A stretch of 64,000 nucleotides of DNA from Paenibacillus sp. TCA20 (lineage in GTDB: Bacteria; Bacillota; Bacilli; Paenibacillales; Paenibacillaceae): the NCBI RefSeq assembly GCF_000732325.1, contig NZ_BBIW01000017.1, positions 32,610 through 96,609 of the forward strand, in the 5' to 3' direction. The translations under genes were made by a program, and so were the position numbers. Within the stretch, counting starts at the first letter, position 1. Every line of letters begins with the position of its first letter. Below, one piece after another: positions 63,487 to 64,000 of the stretch. The notes beneath the pieces are model-generated. The model saw only the letters and a program-made list of their open reading frames with translations. It was not told the DNA's origin and searched no databases.

Positions 63487-64000
63487 TTATTTATTATTAT
63501 CTTTGTCTGATATAAACCGATCGGCAGCTTGATCAATGATCTCCATAAAGGCATTCGGCAGCATGAATTGCTGATCCCTGATAATAATCTTTCGAGGGTC
63601 CTCCTCCTCTGCCTGGAGATCCTTGATCTCCTGAATTTCATGATGCAATCTTTCCATCTTATGATCCAGATGGTTGGCTGCATCTGCCGCGCTCTTCAGC
63701 TCTCTAAGCATATGCTCAGGAACGTCCTTGTTATATTTGTAAAATATTTTGTGCTCCAGGCTCGCCCAGAAGTCCATCGCGATCGTTCGAATCTGAACTT
63801 CAACGCAGACATTCTCTGTCCCATCAGACAGAAATACGGGCACTTCAATAATCAGATGCAAGCTCTTGTAGCCATTCGGCTTCGGATTGGCAATATAGTC
63901 CTTTACATCCAGCACTTTAATGTCACTTTGCTTCTGCAGCATATCACTGACTTTATAAATATCGGATATAAAAGAACATGTAATTCGAAGGCCAGCGATA
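63487..64000 (-). CDS. relP: Small alarmone synthetase, RelP/YwaC type, C-terminal part (cut by window end)
   Basis: The frame stays open to the window edge; about 171 codons are present. It shows IAGLRITCSFISDIYKVSDM at the edge, NPKPNGYKSLHLI, EVQIRTIAMDFWASLEHKI and a C-terminal helical tail. These are the (p)ppGpp synthetase motifs of the RelP/RelQ small alarmone synthetases, which make ppGpp from GDP/GTP and ATP. AMDFWASLEHKIFYK and the tail match YwaC/RelP better than RelQ from memory. The N-terminus is missing. Confidence 0.85.
   Translation of the reverse strand, partial: IAGLRITCSFISDIYKVSDMLQKQSDIKVLDVKDYIANPKPNGYKSLHLIIEVPVFLSDGTENVCVEVQIRTIAMDFWASLEHKIFYKYNKDVPEHMLRELKSAADAANHLDHKMERLHHEIQEIKDLQAEEEDPRKIIIRDQQFMLPNAFMEIIDQAADRFISDKDNNK

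Overview
The window looks like a chromosomal segment of a Gram-positive, spore-forming, low/mid-GC Firmicute of the Paenibacillus type. The signs are strong AGGAGG-type ribosome sites with frequent TTG/GTG starts, a T-box leader before glutaminyl-tRNA synthetase, a bacillibactin (dhb) operon under Fur, a Bce-type bacitracin module, a Zur-controlled CobW-family GTPase and sporulation-like promoters. I see no rRNA, tRNA, CRISPR array, transposase or prophage. The genus assignment is an inference from gene content.

Layout. 1-4.4 kb: start of an aminotransferase, a small beta-rich protein with a paralogue at 10.9 kb, a DinB-fold protein, a glycine-rich Sm-like protein, then a four-gene redox cluster in the order of the mau (methylamine dehydrogenase) operon, ending in a 12-cysteine protein that resembles the TTQ-bearing light chain. 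4.5-15.2 kb: SgrR-type regulator, SDR reductase, PPOX protein, TrmB regulator with AzlCD exporter, YjbQ, MarR, NamA and GlnRS with a Gln T-box. 15.5-25 kb: methyltransferase, an unknown protein behind a candidate attenuator, DeoR regulator, YcdB/YcdC-like protein, MarR-efflux pair, and a GH2 glycosidase facing an HTH regulator with a beta-rich tail.

25.1-38.8 kb: bacillibactin-type siderophore locus dhbA-C-E-B-F plus an MbtH protein on the minus strand, divergent from a siderophore-binding lipoprotein, with Fur boxes on both sides of the gap. The DhbF adenylation codes read Gly and Thr, which fits DHB-Gly-Thr.

38.9-49.8 kb: EamA transporter, a large secreted modular protein, and an unusual peptide/nickel-type ABC importer. 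Its ATPase is a fused two-domain protein, both permeases carry extra N-terminal membrane domains, and the binding protein appears circularly permuted (C-terminal lobe first). 50-55 kb: a permuted-papain protein, a DedA protein, a cytochrome P450, a lipoprotein and a Zur-controlled GTPase.

55.4-61.6 kb: BceRS two-component system, BceAB transporter, a second DedA protein and UppP (undecaprenyl-diphosphatase), a coherent cell-envelope block around the undecaprenyl-phosphate cycle. 61.7-64 kb: a 24-residue membrane peptide, a lipoprotein, a beta/gamma-crystallin-like protein and the C-terminal part of a small alarmone synthetase cut by the window edge. The strongest candidates for new biology are the mau-like cluster, the permuted binding protein with its extended permeases, and the attenuator-controlled gene at 16.5-17.5 kb.
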